Assembly: GCF_026914185.1 (NCBI RefSeq)
Contig: NC_070566.1
Location: forward strand, 1,054,001-1,118,000
Length of the DNA: 64,000 nucleotides
Direction: 5' to 3'
Source of the DNA: Puccinia triticina
Lineage: Eukaryota; Basidiomycota; Pucciniomycetes; Pucciniales; Pucciniaceae
The notes under the pieces: generated by a model
What the model saw: only the letters and a program-made list of their open reading frames with translations
The model's database searches: none
Told to the model about the DNA's origin: nothing
Position numbers and translations under genes: made by a program
Part shown: positions 9,662 through 21,379 of the stretch, in pieces
Layout: each line of letters opens with the position of its first letter
Position numbering within the stretch: position 1 is the first letter of the stretch

Positions 9662-11865
9662 TTATTGGTCGGACCTGGGAACATTGATTTGCAAGAAGTC
9701 ATAAGCAACAGAAACAAGGAGATCATCAGCCGATTTTCCAGGATTTCTTTCATGGTTGATGTTTGGGGGTATATCGGGTTTATTGTTCTGGGGCAAGTTG
9801 CGGGAGTGTTGTCGAGCGGCGGAGCGCCAACCATCGAGCGCATCGTTCTCAACAGCTTTTAGCCAGGCGAGTTCTTCGACAAGTTTAGCTCGTCGAGGGT
9901 GATCCATCTCTTCGAATTTTTTCCACATCTCAGCATGGATTGTTTTGACTGCATTCTGGTCTTCTGGCTGAGTAGAAGAAGAGGCGAAAGGTGGGAAGGA
10001 CTTGCTGGGACAAAGTGCAGCTTGGGGTGCAGGGAATTTCCCCCCGAGGTGGTTGAGGATCAGGCGAGTTGCTCGGACTCGGTGTGCGAACTGGCCGGCC
10101 ATGAATGAGGTAGAATGACCTCGTTCATTCATCTTCCTGGCCACTTGAAACTCCGATTGACGCTCTTCTTGCTTTCGCTCATGCGCATCGGGCACAGAGG
10201 TGCCTGTAGCTTCATGGACCAGCAAGTCAATAGACTGGACCTCCGCATCATGTTCTATCAAAGCTGCCATCGCACTCGGGTCGCAGGTGTCCCCTAGAAT
10301 CATGATCCGTCGACCTCGAATCGAAAGACTTGGTGGGTGGAGGGTGACCCCAGTGGAAAAACTGATTGGCTTTCGTGTCTTTTCGAGATGACTGAGGATT
10401 GCTGGTAACACTGTTGCAAAGGAACGGCCATAGCTGAGGTCACCATTGCCAGAAGGCTTATGCTAGGGTTTCCAACAATGTAACAAACGGAAACTAACCT
10501 TTGAATCCCATCCCTTTGATTTCATCTGCATGCCGTTCAAGGATCGGCTCGAGTTTAACCATGTCAAACTTTTCTCTCCGATTGGCTTCCGTGAGCAAGT
10601 AGCCTACACATTCAACTGCGTAGAAGGGGCGAGACCAATCAAACATTGATCACGCAGTAGGAAGACGAGGGAAGGAAATGCAGAAATCGATTACTGGTGT
10701 GTTGAATGGGTGCTGCACTGACACGGACACCGCAGTGGTTCACCTCGACCACGTCATTCCAAAGCCCATTCTGATCCGACCAGATATCTTCTCCTAAGAC
10801 TTCGTTATGCCACAGCCGACCGGGCCCGGTGGGGTTGCTGAGTGAGGGTGTGAAGACATGGTCCTTTGAATGTCTTAAAAGTTCGTTTACTTTAATCTTT
10901 AAGAGGGAATGCGTTTTTGTCAATCGGAGAGTCGATCGCACGAACTCGCGGATCCCAGATGGGCCGAAGATTTCTACTACGTCGCTGGAATCCTGTGTTG
11001 GTAAACCAATTTCATAGGTAAACAAAATGCTCAAAAACTCTTTGAAAGATACAAAAAGGTAAGAAAGCGCGAGGGCGTGGAATCAAACGAAGAAATACGA
11101 CACCTTACGGAAAAAGGATGTTGGTTCTTGCTCGCTAGGTCAGCCTCTGCTCGATCACCAATATGAGATAGAAAGCTTATTAATCCCAAAACATGATCGC
11201 CTAATTGAGTTCGTTATGAAGAGCCCATCGTAGATGATAATTAGTCCAATGGTTTTCTGAGATGATAGACGTGAACCCAAGAGGGAGGCGGACCGTGAAG
11301 ATGTGTGATAAAGATCTTGGTAACGTTGCTAGGTTTAAGATTGGTGCGCATGATCTGATGGGTCGTTGCTTCTCCGCAGTCAAAAATCCAGCTGTGCGCA
11401 TTCAAATTTATTTTACTTAGCGTTTGGCAGCTTGATATACAGATTTCTAAAGACAACTATAGATGTGTGGGAATTGATAACCTGTTTCTTACATTTGCCC
11501 ATCCATCCGGAGTGCCAATGAAGATGGGTTACGTTGGATGGTTGGTTTACCTAAATCAATTCCGTTGAGCCAAATTTTCGATGTTGAGTTTTGTAAGATA
11601 AAGCGAGATATTGAGTACCAGCAGATGTCCCGAGGAATGTGATTTCGAACTGGTTGGGAGGATTGATTGAGCGATTTGAATCGGTTGGCCTGACCCGTTT
11701 CTCCATCTTGGGTAAATTCCCCAGTCGTTGAAGTTGAGAGATTTGGCTGGGATTCAGATTATACTTCGTCCAGGGTCGTTGCAGGATTCGTTTAGGTCTA
11801 GGCCTTGGTTTGATGAGCTGATGAATCGGTGGAGAGTGGTTACATTTGAAGAAACTACTGATCAT
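9662..11865 (-). CDS. tRNase Z (tRNA 3' processing endoribonuclease)
   Basis: Metallo-beta-lactamase-fold enzyme that removes tRNA 3' trailers. Exons (minus): 11865-11619, 11550-11493, 11391-11294, 11200-11109, 10992-10695, 10615-10499, 10410-9662; about 552 residues. Motifs: FLGTSAG near the start of the fold, [10 protein letters not shown], the metal-binding HLHGDH box at about 132-137 (assembled across an intron), GDT (Asp344), HEAT (369-372) and GHST (His402). Only one catalytic half is present, so this resembles the short ELAC1-like form but has a longer N-terminus (about 75 residues) and a low-complexity C-terminus. The start is the first in-frame ATG. The acceptor of the last exon is uncertain: the closer AG sites (10457, 10451) break the frame, so I chose CAACAG at 10411. 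The enzyme would act on tRNAs such as its neighbour. Confidence 0.9.
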
Positions 11866-12966
11866 CTCACATCCGACGTTCTGAGGTGGTTGAGGCGGCG
11901 GCGGCTTGACCAAGCCCTCCCGGCGGGAGGGACTTTTGTCGAGTTGGTTGTGGCGGCCACTTCAAGCCCCTTGGCCCGCAGTCAAGGGGGTTCCCCTGCA
12001 TCTAATTCTCGGTCCTCGGAACTTGGAAGAGGCGCCGGAGACGAGCTTATGTAAGCCTCTCCGAGGAGGCGCGACGCGACTTGAGTCAAGTTCGCGCCGG
12101 AGACACCTCCAAATTTGAGAGGGGGGCCACCGGCCCGCAGAACTTGACACAAGGTCGCCGTCTCTGCTTTCCTTGCTTTGATCATCAACAATCATCCTTA
12201 TGAACTCATAAAATACACCCAAAACGCGTTTTCCAGTTGCCGTGCAGATTGGTTACTGATTTTCATCGGTGTTTTTACCCTGCGGATGATGTGACCATTG
12301 TGCTCAAGCGAGAATCAAAAAGCCAAAAAGGTGTAAATCGAGGGATACAGTCAATCCGAAATGCTGAGGTTGGTTCTCAATCAGGAAAAGTGAATGAACG
12401 TCTAATTAGCGGTAGTCATAAAGATGGAGATACCCTTTCGTGTGTGTTTTTGGTTTCCATAAAACTTAAATTCCAAATCGACTTTCAATAGTTTGACTTG
12501 AAAGAATTCACTTCGAATAAGGGTTGACATGTTTCAACATGAACATGGTCACTCTTCAAGCAGTCGTGCATTTTCAATGCGGCTGTTCGCTCGAAAGAGA
12601 TGTGTAAACGCAAGCCAAGAAAAACGTAGAGGAGGGTCGATATCGCGCAAGAAATCGAGCTGGAAGAAGTCTCGTGGGTTGTACTGGATGTACATTTCCT
12701 TTTCTTTTTTCCATGTGTCATTTTCAGGGGAAGATATTGATCATTGGTAGCAGCTAAACGACGAGAACAACAATTATACAATAAAACATAAAACCCAAAA
12801 TCAGAAAACATCAAAATTACTGGAACGTAAATCATATCAAATGATAAACATTAGTTTTTATTGAAAGGAAAAATTATTATTTTAGTGGAACAGATATTAT
12901 TATTTCTATTGAGACGGATATTTATTATTATTATGATCGTTATTATTATTATTATTATGATTATTA
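11866..12966. other. Intergenic, no gene seen
   Basis: Upstream region of tRNase Z followed by AT-rich DNA. No family recognised. An ATT/TTA microsatellite lies at the right end, next to the stop codon of the neighbouring gene. Confidence 0.5.
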
Positions 12967-12969
12967 TTA
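12891..12969. repeat. ATT/TTA microsatellite
   Basis: An interrupted run of TTATTATTA-type triplets abutting the stop codon of the Lys/Pro-rich gene, so it lies in that gene's 3' UTR. Confidence 0.8.
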
Positions 12970-15900
12970 GATTGGCCCAGCCTGTTCGATGCCCGTTTGT
13001 ATAAACTCCTGGTGGCCTGTGTGACCTTCAGATCTAGTCGGATAATGTGCTTGAGCCATCTGAGATGGTGGACAATTTGATGGGCCGTCCATGAAGCCCT
13101 TGAAACCGTTGTCCACCTTTTGGGGCCGGCGCCGGCGAGCTAAGGCAAATATACCAAGCATTATGGCAATCAAAGCGCAACATGCAAAGATTCCACCCAC
13201 GGCTGCGCCAGTGTGGTATGAGGGTCCAGCGGCCAATATGTTGGGGGAAGAATTACTTAGCTTTCTGTATAAGGGGAAAACGAGTCAATTATATGGACGG
13301 AGGAGAATTACAAGAAGCGGATTAAGTAACTTACATGCCATGCAAGCTATTGGATCGTGCAGTATTATTGGCCAGTGCGGTACCGTTGAGAATGGTGCCG
13401 TTGTTGAGAAGTGTTCCGTTGTTCAGCAAGGTAGCATTAGTGACCGAGTCTAGTGTAACGTTGATGGAGGGGGAGAGTTGACCCGGAATAGTGGGGTTTG
13501 CGCTCTGATTTTCAGCCGGAGAAAGTATGCTAGCGCCATTAGCGGTGGGAGGTGAGGGGGAGTTATCAACTTGAACAGTGTCTTGTGGCGAAGCAGGAGC
13601 TGGAAAAATTATGGTAGTACCATCGGCGGTGGGAGATAAGGGGGTGTCAACATTTTGGACAGTGTCTTGGGAAGCAGCGACAATCGGCACAGGCGAATCA
13701 GATTCCATGGGTGGAGATGGGGTCCAGTCTTGAGCTAAAGATACTGTGTTTGGTTGAGCGACCGGGGCTTCTGGCTGCGTTGAATTTTGAGATGTGACAT
13801 TGTACGGGGCTTCTGGCAGCGGCAAGCCTTGAGGAGTTGGGGCAATGGGTTTGGTTGCGGGGGCTTCTGGCTGCAGTAACGGTACTTCAGCTTCAACAGC
13901 AGGTGATATGGTTGCTTGTGATGTTGGAGTAGTCGCTAGATTTTCAGGTAAAGTAGTTACTTGTGAAGCTTGGATAAGAGTTGTATTTGTTAATGGAGGT
14001 GTTGAAGGTTTGGTATTGGAAAGGATATGTTTTTCGCCGGTTTGCACGGTGACCGGTGTAGCAGAGGTGTGGTTGACCTGTGCGGCAACAGGGAGTGGTT
14101 GGATGGGAGTTGAGATTTGAGATGGGTGGCTGATAGCGGGTACGGCGGCATAAACGATGTTTGTTGCGGGGGCATGCACCAGAGGAACCGCAATGGACAC
14201 GGGCTGGGGAATAGGAGAATAGGGTTTAATAGGAGTTTGGACCAAAGCTGGGTGAGCGGAGGCCGGCGTCGGAACAAGCAGGGGATGAGAAACAGGAGAC
14301 AAATTGGGTTTAGTAGGAGCTTGCACCAAAGGTCTGCTAGGCATCACAGCCGCCGGCTTGATAGGTGTGGACTGAGTAAGAATTGGAGATATTTTGCTAG
14401 GAGTTTGGACCAAAGGTTTGCTTGGTAGCACAGTCGCCGTATTGATAGGAACCTGAACAGTAGGCTTCACAGTGACTGAGACGGGCGCCTTAGGCGGGGA
14501 CGAGATAGGGACAACTTGTATGGGAAGCTGGGCAGGAATCTCCGGTTTGGCTAAAGTTTTTGTAGCTGGAAGTTTGGTGGGAATTTGAGCCGGCTTGGCT
14601 AAAATGGTCGGGGGAGGATTAGTCGCAGCTTGTGGCGACATTGCTGAAATTACCGGAGGAGGCTTAGTGGGAAGTTGTGCCGGCAGACCTGAAATTGCCA
14701 GAGAAGGTATGACAGGAGCCGGGACGATGGGTTTTGTTGGAGCCGGGACGACGTGATTGAGGGGTCCTAGTTTTGTTGGTTTCAAGGGCTTTAGTGGCTT
14801 GTGAGGAAGTGCTTTGATTGGTACCAGTGGTTTGAGTGGCTTAGCCGGGAGTAATGGCTTGACAGTCGCTGCAGCAGTGGGTGCAATTGGTTTAACAGGC
14901 AGCGACATTGCTGAAATTACCGGAGGAGGCTTAGTGGGAAGTTGTGCCGGCAGACCTGAAATTGCCAGAGAAGGTATGACAGGAGCCGGGACGATGGGTT
15001 TTGTTGGAGCCGGGACGACGTGATTGAGGGGTCCTAGTTTTGTTGGTTTCAAGGGCTTTAGTGGCTTGTGAGGAAGTGCTTTGATTGGTATCAGTGGTTT
15101 GAGTGGCTTAGCCGGGGGTAATGGCTTGACAGTCGCTGCAGCAGTGGGTGCAATTGGTTTAACAGGCAGCGTAGCAATAGACGCTTTGAGAGTTGGTACA
15201 ATAGGTTTGATAGGTGATAGATTGGTTGTTTTCAAAGGCTTCAGAGGTTTGTGAGGGAGCACTTTGATTGGCTTCAGAGGTGTGACTGGCTTCGCCGGTA
15301 GTATTAGCTTGGTAGGTTTTTTAACAATGGGTGTGATTAGCTTGACAGGAAGTGAAGGAATATTCTTGCTGAGAACCGGTACAATAGGTTTAATAGGTAG
15401 TTTGAATGGCTTCAACAGCTTCGCCGGTTTGTGTGGTTTGACTGGTTTCAATGGTTTGCCTGGTGTGAGTGGTTTGACTGGTTTCAATGGCTTGCCTGGT
15501 GTGAGTGGTTTGACTGGTGTGAGTAGCTTGTCAGGCAATGTGGGGTGGATTGGTTTTTTGACGAGTGGTTGGATGAGTTTAGCAGGATTATGAGGGACGG
15601 GCGTGATGGGTTTGGCGCCGTGGTGAAGTGGCTTTTTCTGAATTTTCTTCTTCGGTTTTCTGGCCTTCTTTGGCTTGTTGGCCTTCTTTGACTTTTTAGC
15701 CTTCTTTGACTTTTTAGCCTTCTTCGGTTTTTTACCCTTCTTGGTAGCACGATCATGAAATACAAGGTCAGAGTTAGACTCGCCTAATGGTGCCTCAGAA
15801 TGCCCCGGCGCTAAGAGTTGCTCGGTGGATGTGGGCAAAAGACAAGGTCCACTGGAGCAGACAGTGGAGAAAAACTCGGCAATCTCGGCTTGAAGGTCAG

Positions 15901-16030
15901 CCTGACTTGAAGTTCGGGCCACAAAAGGTTGGCGAGGCAAAGTAGAGGGGTGATGCTGAGGGTGCATCATAATAATCCGACGGACATGTCGAGAGCGAGC
16001 AGACCTGGCGACTTCACTTGAGACGCGCAT
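12967..16030 (-). CDS. Lys/Pro-rich single-pass membrane protein
   Basis: Family not recognised. Exons: 16030-13335 and 13264-12967, joined in frame at GGCAT|GTAAGT and ATACAG|AAAG; about 997 residues. In order: a short N-terminus; a Lys-rich block of KKAKKSKKAKK type; a very long Pro/Lys/Thr/Ala-rich stalk with KPLKPLK, KPIVPAP and KPLTPG repeats; an Asn-rich stretch with many N-x-T sites; a membrane segment (GGIFACCALIAIMLGIFALA) followed by RRRRPQK; and an 80-residue tail. It looks like a wall-spanning surface protein. The stalk includes an 89-residue exact tandem duplication. The N-terminus is unresolved. A TATA-like TATATAAAC at about 16592 (minus) and a strong GTAAGTATA donor at about 16190 imply an upstream exon. 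Joining there gives an in-frame signal-peptide-like segment, but I found no ATG for it. The 16030 start is therefore provisional. Confidence 0.7.
14635..15169 (-). repeat. 267-bp tandem duplication inside the Lys/Pro-rich gene
   Basis: Two adjacent 267-bp copies (14635-14901 and 14902-15168), nearly identical apart from a few substitutions. 267 is a multiple of 3, so the frame is kept and 89 residues are repeated. The high identity implies a recent duplication. Confidence 0.92.
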
Positions 16031-16748
16031 GATGCCAGTCAAGTGTACGAGGAAGGATGGAGTCCGAGGAAGTAACCGAGATTGCGGGTATGACAACTGA
16101 AATTCCTGACCGTGAGTATGGACTGTGCAGCCACATGAGACAAATCAATTTCACATCCTTTGACCAGCAATGTGATGGAATATACTTACAAGCAAAAGGG
16201 CCGTAAGGAAGTCCGCACAGAAGGGTAATGATCTGGTAAGTCCGGTGACAAGTGGCGTGAAAAGTCAGAGGGTGAGTTGGTTCAAGCTGGCTTAATTGTC
16301 AATCACAAGGACGGCCGGTATAGGGCCAGTGTGGGATATAAGGGAGTGCTTAAGCTAGACCCCAATAAATTAAAACTTGTTGAGGATGTAACAATTGGAT
16401 GGCAACTGGAGGGAATAGACGAGTAGGGTACGTGAGGGGGAGAAGGTACTGCGCGGAGTGGACCAGACTATAGCTGTGGGAAGAATTGATCGAATGATAT
16501 CAAGACACGAAGGCAGATGTCGTGGCGATGTAGTGAGATAGTAAAGCAAGTGAAGAATGGATGATGTCCCGTTATGGGGGGACGGTGTGGTGTTTATATA
16601 GTGGCGGAAAGGGTAACAAGGAGTACCGCCATTTCCTCACCACAATACCACCATGCTGAGGCAAACAGTACTCCGGACAGGCTGCAATCCAGCCATCCAG
16701 ATGCAAGGTGGCTGGCCATAAGGCAGATTTGCAGGGGGTGGTATGGAT

Positions 16749-17205
16749 TCTGGAGTCTGGACTCAAGTCCTGTTGACTCGATCACAACCAGTTTCCCTTC
16801 ATTCCGGGGTGGAGTGCGCCAACCTGAGGGATCTAGACCCTCCCTCTGAGAGTCCCTGCGCGAGGGCGTCCCTACTCAGAGGCAGTCGGTCCAGTTACAT
16901 TTTCCGTTTGGGCTGACTCTATGTTTGTCCAAGTCATAAGACCGAAAGCGAGTATTGAATCTGGAGTCTGGACTCATGTCCTGTTGGCGGAGGGCGCCGA
17001 CCGGAGGGATCCAGACCCTCCCTCTGAGGGTCCCTGCGGGACGGCGTCCCTACTCAGAGGCAGTCGGTCCAGTTACATTGTCCGTTTGGGCTGACTCTAT
17101 GCTTGACCGATCGAAAGGACTGAAAGCCATCTGGGGTTGGGCTGGAGTCTGGAGTCTGGACTCAAGTCGTTCGCGCGCCGACCGGAGGGGTCTGCGACTC
17201 GAAAC
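16749..17205. repeat. Tandem repeat upstream of the deacetylase
   Basis: A block starting TCTGGAGTCTGGACTCA recurs at about 16749, 16961 and 17149 (last copy partial). The first two units share CCCTCCCTCTGAG, GTCCCTACTCAGAGGCAG and TCCGTTTGGGCTGACTCT, with a period near 190-212 bp. It lies between the diverging Lys/Pro-rich gene and the deacetylase gene, within their likely control region. Confidence 0.85.
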
Positions 17206-17413
17206 CAACATCTGCGAGGTGTCTAATGGGGCACCTCCTACGGTTCCTGAAAAGCGTGCCATCTTTTGCAAGGCACCAAACTGGTTTGGACACATCAAAT
17301 GGCGCACTCATGGCGCACCTTCCCCTACCGAGAGATCTATTCGGCCCGGGACTTCGAGTGAGTTATCGAAATGGGTCGCAAATTTGACCCGTTCCGTAGG
17401 AGTCAAGAGATGG

Positions 17414-17422
17414 GTATATAAA
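17414..17422 (+). promoter_or_regulatory. TATA box of the deacetylase gene
   Basis: GTATATAAAG lies about 165 bp upstream of the ATG at 17585 and is followed by a pyrimidine-rich leader. Assigned from consensus and position only. Confidence 0.55.
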
Positions 17423-17584
17423 GACACCTGTTGGATGTGATCCATTGGCCTCATCATTCCACCTCACTCCTCCTTCTCTACCAAACAAATATATCATCCG
17501 CTGGTTCTACTCTGTCAGGAAGTCTCACATAAATTTCTTCTCTCACTCAATAAAACCACCAATCCAAATCCCTAGAATAACATC

Positions 17585-18742
17585 ATGATCGCAAAGCATT
17601 TTATCAGCCTCTTAGTGGTGCTCGTGTCAAATTCATCCGTCCAATCTGCTCACCACGCCAAGGCTTCGAAGCATGTTGTTTTTTCCACTTGCTCGAAACC
17701 CGGTACACTCGCTCTTACCTTCGATGATGGACCTTATCGTTATCAAAACAAGATATCTGACTACCTTTATGAACGAGACATCAAAGGCACATTCTTCGTG
17801 AATGGACATAACTACAATTGTATCTATGATAAGGAGGTGGTTAAGCACTTAAGAAACAGTGAGTCTTTAAAACCAGCTTCTATGTATTAACGCCTCTTGC
17901 TAATCCTATCTTTTTCGTTTGTTCAGCGTTCGCACAGGGTCACTTGATTGGCTCACACAGTTAGTTCAAAGTCATCTCGTGATGTATTGTTGAGCAATGA
18001 TCTGAATTCAGCCGGAACGTTTTTTCTGTCTAGCCTGGTCGCACACAAATATTAGTACTTTGTCAGCGGACGAGCTTCATGAGCAACTTGACTTGAATGA
18101 ACGAGCATTAAAAAGTAAGCCCCAATCTATTTGAAATTTCTTGGGCCGAGTCTTCCTGATGAGACTCCTACTCTTCCTACTCTTTTGTTTTTTAGAGATT
18201 CTAGGAATCAAACCTAAATTTTTCCGAGCTCCCTACGGTAAGCTGCTCAATATTCATGAGATCAAACCACGTCTTCCCTTGCTTGCATTCCTGACCGACA
18301 TCATCATACCATTAGGCGAGCATACCAAGGAAAATTTGAAAATATTAAAACAACGAGGATATGTGGTAGTCGACTGGTCAAGTGACTCAGAAGATTCAAT
18401 GGGAGCTTCGGCTAGGAAATCAAAATCCATATATACCAAATTGGCGAAGAAGTATCCAGCCCCTCAAATCGCTCTAAACCATGAGACTTACAAAGATACG
18501 GCTCGGAAAGTGACACCACATGCCGTGACTGTGTTACAAAAGGCGGGCTATGAGCTTATGCACGTTTCGGAATGTCTAGGAATGGGTACACAACTTGAAG
18601 ATCTTTATCAATGGGTTGGGGAGCCTTCCAAAAGAGACGTAAGTAATGGTACTTTCTACAGCTGATGGAGTTGTATCTGACCTCTTACTCTCAATTCCAG
18701 TCATCATGGACATGCAAAGGGACACCAAAGCCAGAAAGTTAA
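17585..18742 (+). CDS. Secreted chitin/polysaccharide deacetylase (CE4, NodB fold)
   Basis: Removes acetyl groups from chitin, giving chitosan, in the cell wall or apoplast. Exons: 17585-17858, 17927-17959, 18034-18114, 18196-18237, 18316-18638, 18701-18742; 264 residues; every junction closes in frame. Residues 1-21 form a signal peptide (MIAKHFISLLVVLVSNSSVQ). CE4 motifs: TFDDGP with Asp47/Asp48; SHTWSHTN, built across two introns, with the two metal His; FFRAPYG; a DWSSDSED segment; and IALNHE with the catalytic His. Single domain, no chitin-binding module. A TATA box and a tandem repeat lie upstream. Rust fungi are known to convert wall chitin to chitosan in the plant, where this would act (established for the group; inferred here). 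Confidence 0.92.
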
Positions 18743-21048
18743 ACTTTGGGTAACTCGTCAACATCCTCACCCCTAATAATTCAAATTTCTAATACCTTAA
18801 TATTTAGTTTCCACATTTGATCAATAATTATTTGATTGCTTCAGTTTCATTAAAAGGTTCCAAATGCATAAAGTTGAACTCCAGTTCTTTACTTGACCAC
18901 AAATGATCTGGAATTCTGCTGTGTAAAACCATAATCTTTTGCTTCTCTTCTTTAATCTGAACAGAAAAAAGCGATTTAGAAAAGGATTTTTAGAGATAGT
19001 CATTCCGTACCCGCGGAGGGTACCTAGTACCGCTTGGCGGGTACCACTCGCACCCGCCTCGCACTCGCGCAGCGGTGCCGAGTGCGGTACTAGGTACACA
19101 GCGGGCCCACGGCGACCAATCGGTGACGCACTCGGATGGTCGCCGCGACCCTGCAAAAAGGTGACGTCGGGCTGCGCTCTAGTCAAGGTAGTCAGGTTTC
19201 GCGCATTGGGGACGTAACCGGTCATGGTCCTGATTGGATTGCACGTAGTTGACGGCGCCACCCCTGGTACGCGCCGATGTGCGGGCGCCTCGCACGCGCG
19301 CACCGGGCGCGCACCATTGGGCGGGGTGTGCGCGCATCTCACTCCTGCATGAATCTGCGAGCGCCATCGAACTTCGGGGGTTTTCTCGGGGGTGCCCGCG
19401 TTCGGGAACCGCCAGCTGCGGCAGTTTCTGTGAGGGACCCCGCGGGGATACCCTAGCCAGGAAAAAAAAATAAACTTCCCAGTTCCAAAATATCAAATAA
19501 AATCATTAATATGCGTAAAGTCGTGCCCTCTGAGCCTTGCCTGGGTGCGCCGCCCTTGCGCCAGCCAAAGGCGCGCCCCTTGAGCGGGTCTTCTAGGCGC
19601 CCGTTGGCGCGCACTTTCTCAAAGGTGGCGCCGTGAACTCTAGTTGCACGACTGGGAAAGTGGGTCCCGGGAGCGCGCTTCTGACCGTATGACCCGGGGC
19701 TCCAACCGGATTCACCGCGTGCAAAAACGGTCCCTGTTAGGTAATCAGGTTGCATGGTCCTGAAGCTGTTACACCACCGCTCGAATTCGAGCTTGGGTTG
19801 ACGTGGGCCCAACGGCGCGGTCGGCGAAAGGTTGGCCCGGGTGGGCGCCAACCTGCCCGCCCAGACTTCGACCGCGGGATCGGATTGTGTCGAAGATTGG
19901 TCGGGCCCCCCTTGACCCGACCCATCCAGCACCGCGGGCGGGGCAACTCAGCCACCACTGGGTTGGATGGGTCGGCCGTGGCTAACCCAGCCAACCCATC
20001 CCGGATCTGATCAGCGTGCCCACGGGGAAAGCTGGTTGGGCATGACAAGAGCCCAAACAGCTTAACTCAGTGGGTGGGCCAAGTCAATCATGGCTGGCGC
20101 TGAGTAGCGCACCAATGTTGCACTCTGGTTGAGCCCGCATTAGGCCAAGCAAAAAAAGTTTTTTTTTTAAAAAAAAAAAGATATTTTCTGAGCCTCTTTC
20201 CATGTTTGGAAAAAGGCTACATAAGTGAGAAATTACAAAAGAAAAAATGGATGAGTCTTGTCCAAATCCACAGACTTTGTCTGACAAAACTTAGAAAACC
20301 GGTCTTTATTACACAATAAACTGCGGGACTACCATAGAAATGTGTGATGTCCGAGTTGGCAAGGCTGATAGTGCCTTCCTCCTCGAGGTGCAGCTTTGAT
20401 CCGGGTTCCATCCCGGTAGGAAGTTATACTTTTTGCCGGCCATTCCTGAACCGCTCACCGGACACCGACTGCGGCGCCCCACGGCAAGCCACCGTTGGCA
20501 GTTCTCCAACCACGGGCTCTGCATGTGGGGCCCACGTGAGGGGTTGTGCCGACCGCGGGTCCCGTGACCTCCCGCTCAGAGGCACACCCAAAGTTTAGGG
20601 CGGGGTCGCGGGGGTCGCCTCTACATTGGAGCCCACGTTGAGCCGCGGTTGGGTGCGCTCCGTGGTGTACATGACATTCAATCCACAGCGACTTTGCCAC
20701 TGCCTGCGGAATGAATTTCATGTAACAACTTCAGGACCAGGCAAACTGATTACGTAACATGAACAGTTTTTGTACACGGTGATTGTGGGCTGATAGATTA
20801 TCTGTTGGATCGCATGGGTAATGTGATCCGGTTGCAGGACCCAAAAATGGTCCGGACATTGACAGGCAAGGAGCCCACTGGATATTTTTTGGGTGGCCCG
20901 GGGTTTTGGCCAGACGGACCAAGCAATACAATTATTTTTTCTGGAGTCAAGTTACAGCAAAAGACATTGCCAAATATATTTTTATTTCTGGGGAGGGGGG
21001 GGGGGGGGGGGGGGGAGTACACGGATGTGTCAGAAACCAAAATAGTGT
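18743..21048. other. Intergenic, repeat-rich, no gene seen
   Basis: Two GC-rich blocks (about 18990-19440 and 19520-20110) with many inverted GGTACC/CGCGC words. One pair is GGTACCTAGTACCGC at 19019-19033 against GCGGTACTAGGTAC at 19083-19096. An A/T homopolymer pair lies at about 20155-20180, and an interrupted G-run of more than 20 bases at about 20995-21015. No supported gene. Confidence 0.5.
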
Positions 21049-21120
21049 GCACTATGGGAATTGATTTGAACCCATGACTCCAAACTTCATGAATGTTGCT
21101 TTAACCGCCAAGCTAAGTGC
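21049..21120 (-). pseudogene. tRNA-Met(CAT)-like relic or SINE head
   Basis: On the minus strand the 72-nt span begins GCACTTA and ends TAGTGC, giving five acceptor pairs. It has an A-box-like TAGCTTGGCGGTTAAAGC, an anticodon-type loop TTCATGA (anticodon CAT) and a B-box-like GGGTTCAAATC. The T-stem and part of the acceptor stem do not pair well. This is either a dead tRNA or the tRNA-derived head of a SINE. Confidence 0.45.
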
Positions 21121-21243
21121 GCTGATGCATGATGTGCTCGTTTAGTCTATAAATTATCTGCCATTATGCTTGTATGTAATCCTGGGAGGACAAGTCTTAT
21201 TTACATTGCTGATCAATATATCAGGACCATCAAGTCAAAGAAA

Positions 21244-21351
21244 GAGTGGGTGTCAGAATGCTTAGAGCAGGAGTGGGTGTCAGAATGCTTAGAGCAGGAG
21301 TGGGTGTCAGAATGCTTAGAGCAGGAGTGGGTGTCAGGATGCTTAGAGCAG
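21244..21351 (+). repeat. 27-bp tandem repeat, 4 copies
   Basis: Four consecutive 27-bp units starting GAGTGGGTGTCAGAATGCTT and ending AGAGCAG; the fourth has one A-to-G change. The unit length is a multiple of 3, so it shows as repeated residues in an open frame, but I see no gene. Confidence 0.95.
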
Positions 21352-21379
21352 GAATGGAATATAACAAGAAGTCCCTCTC

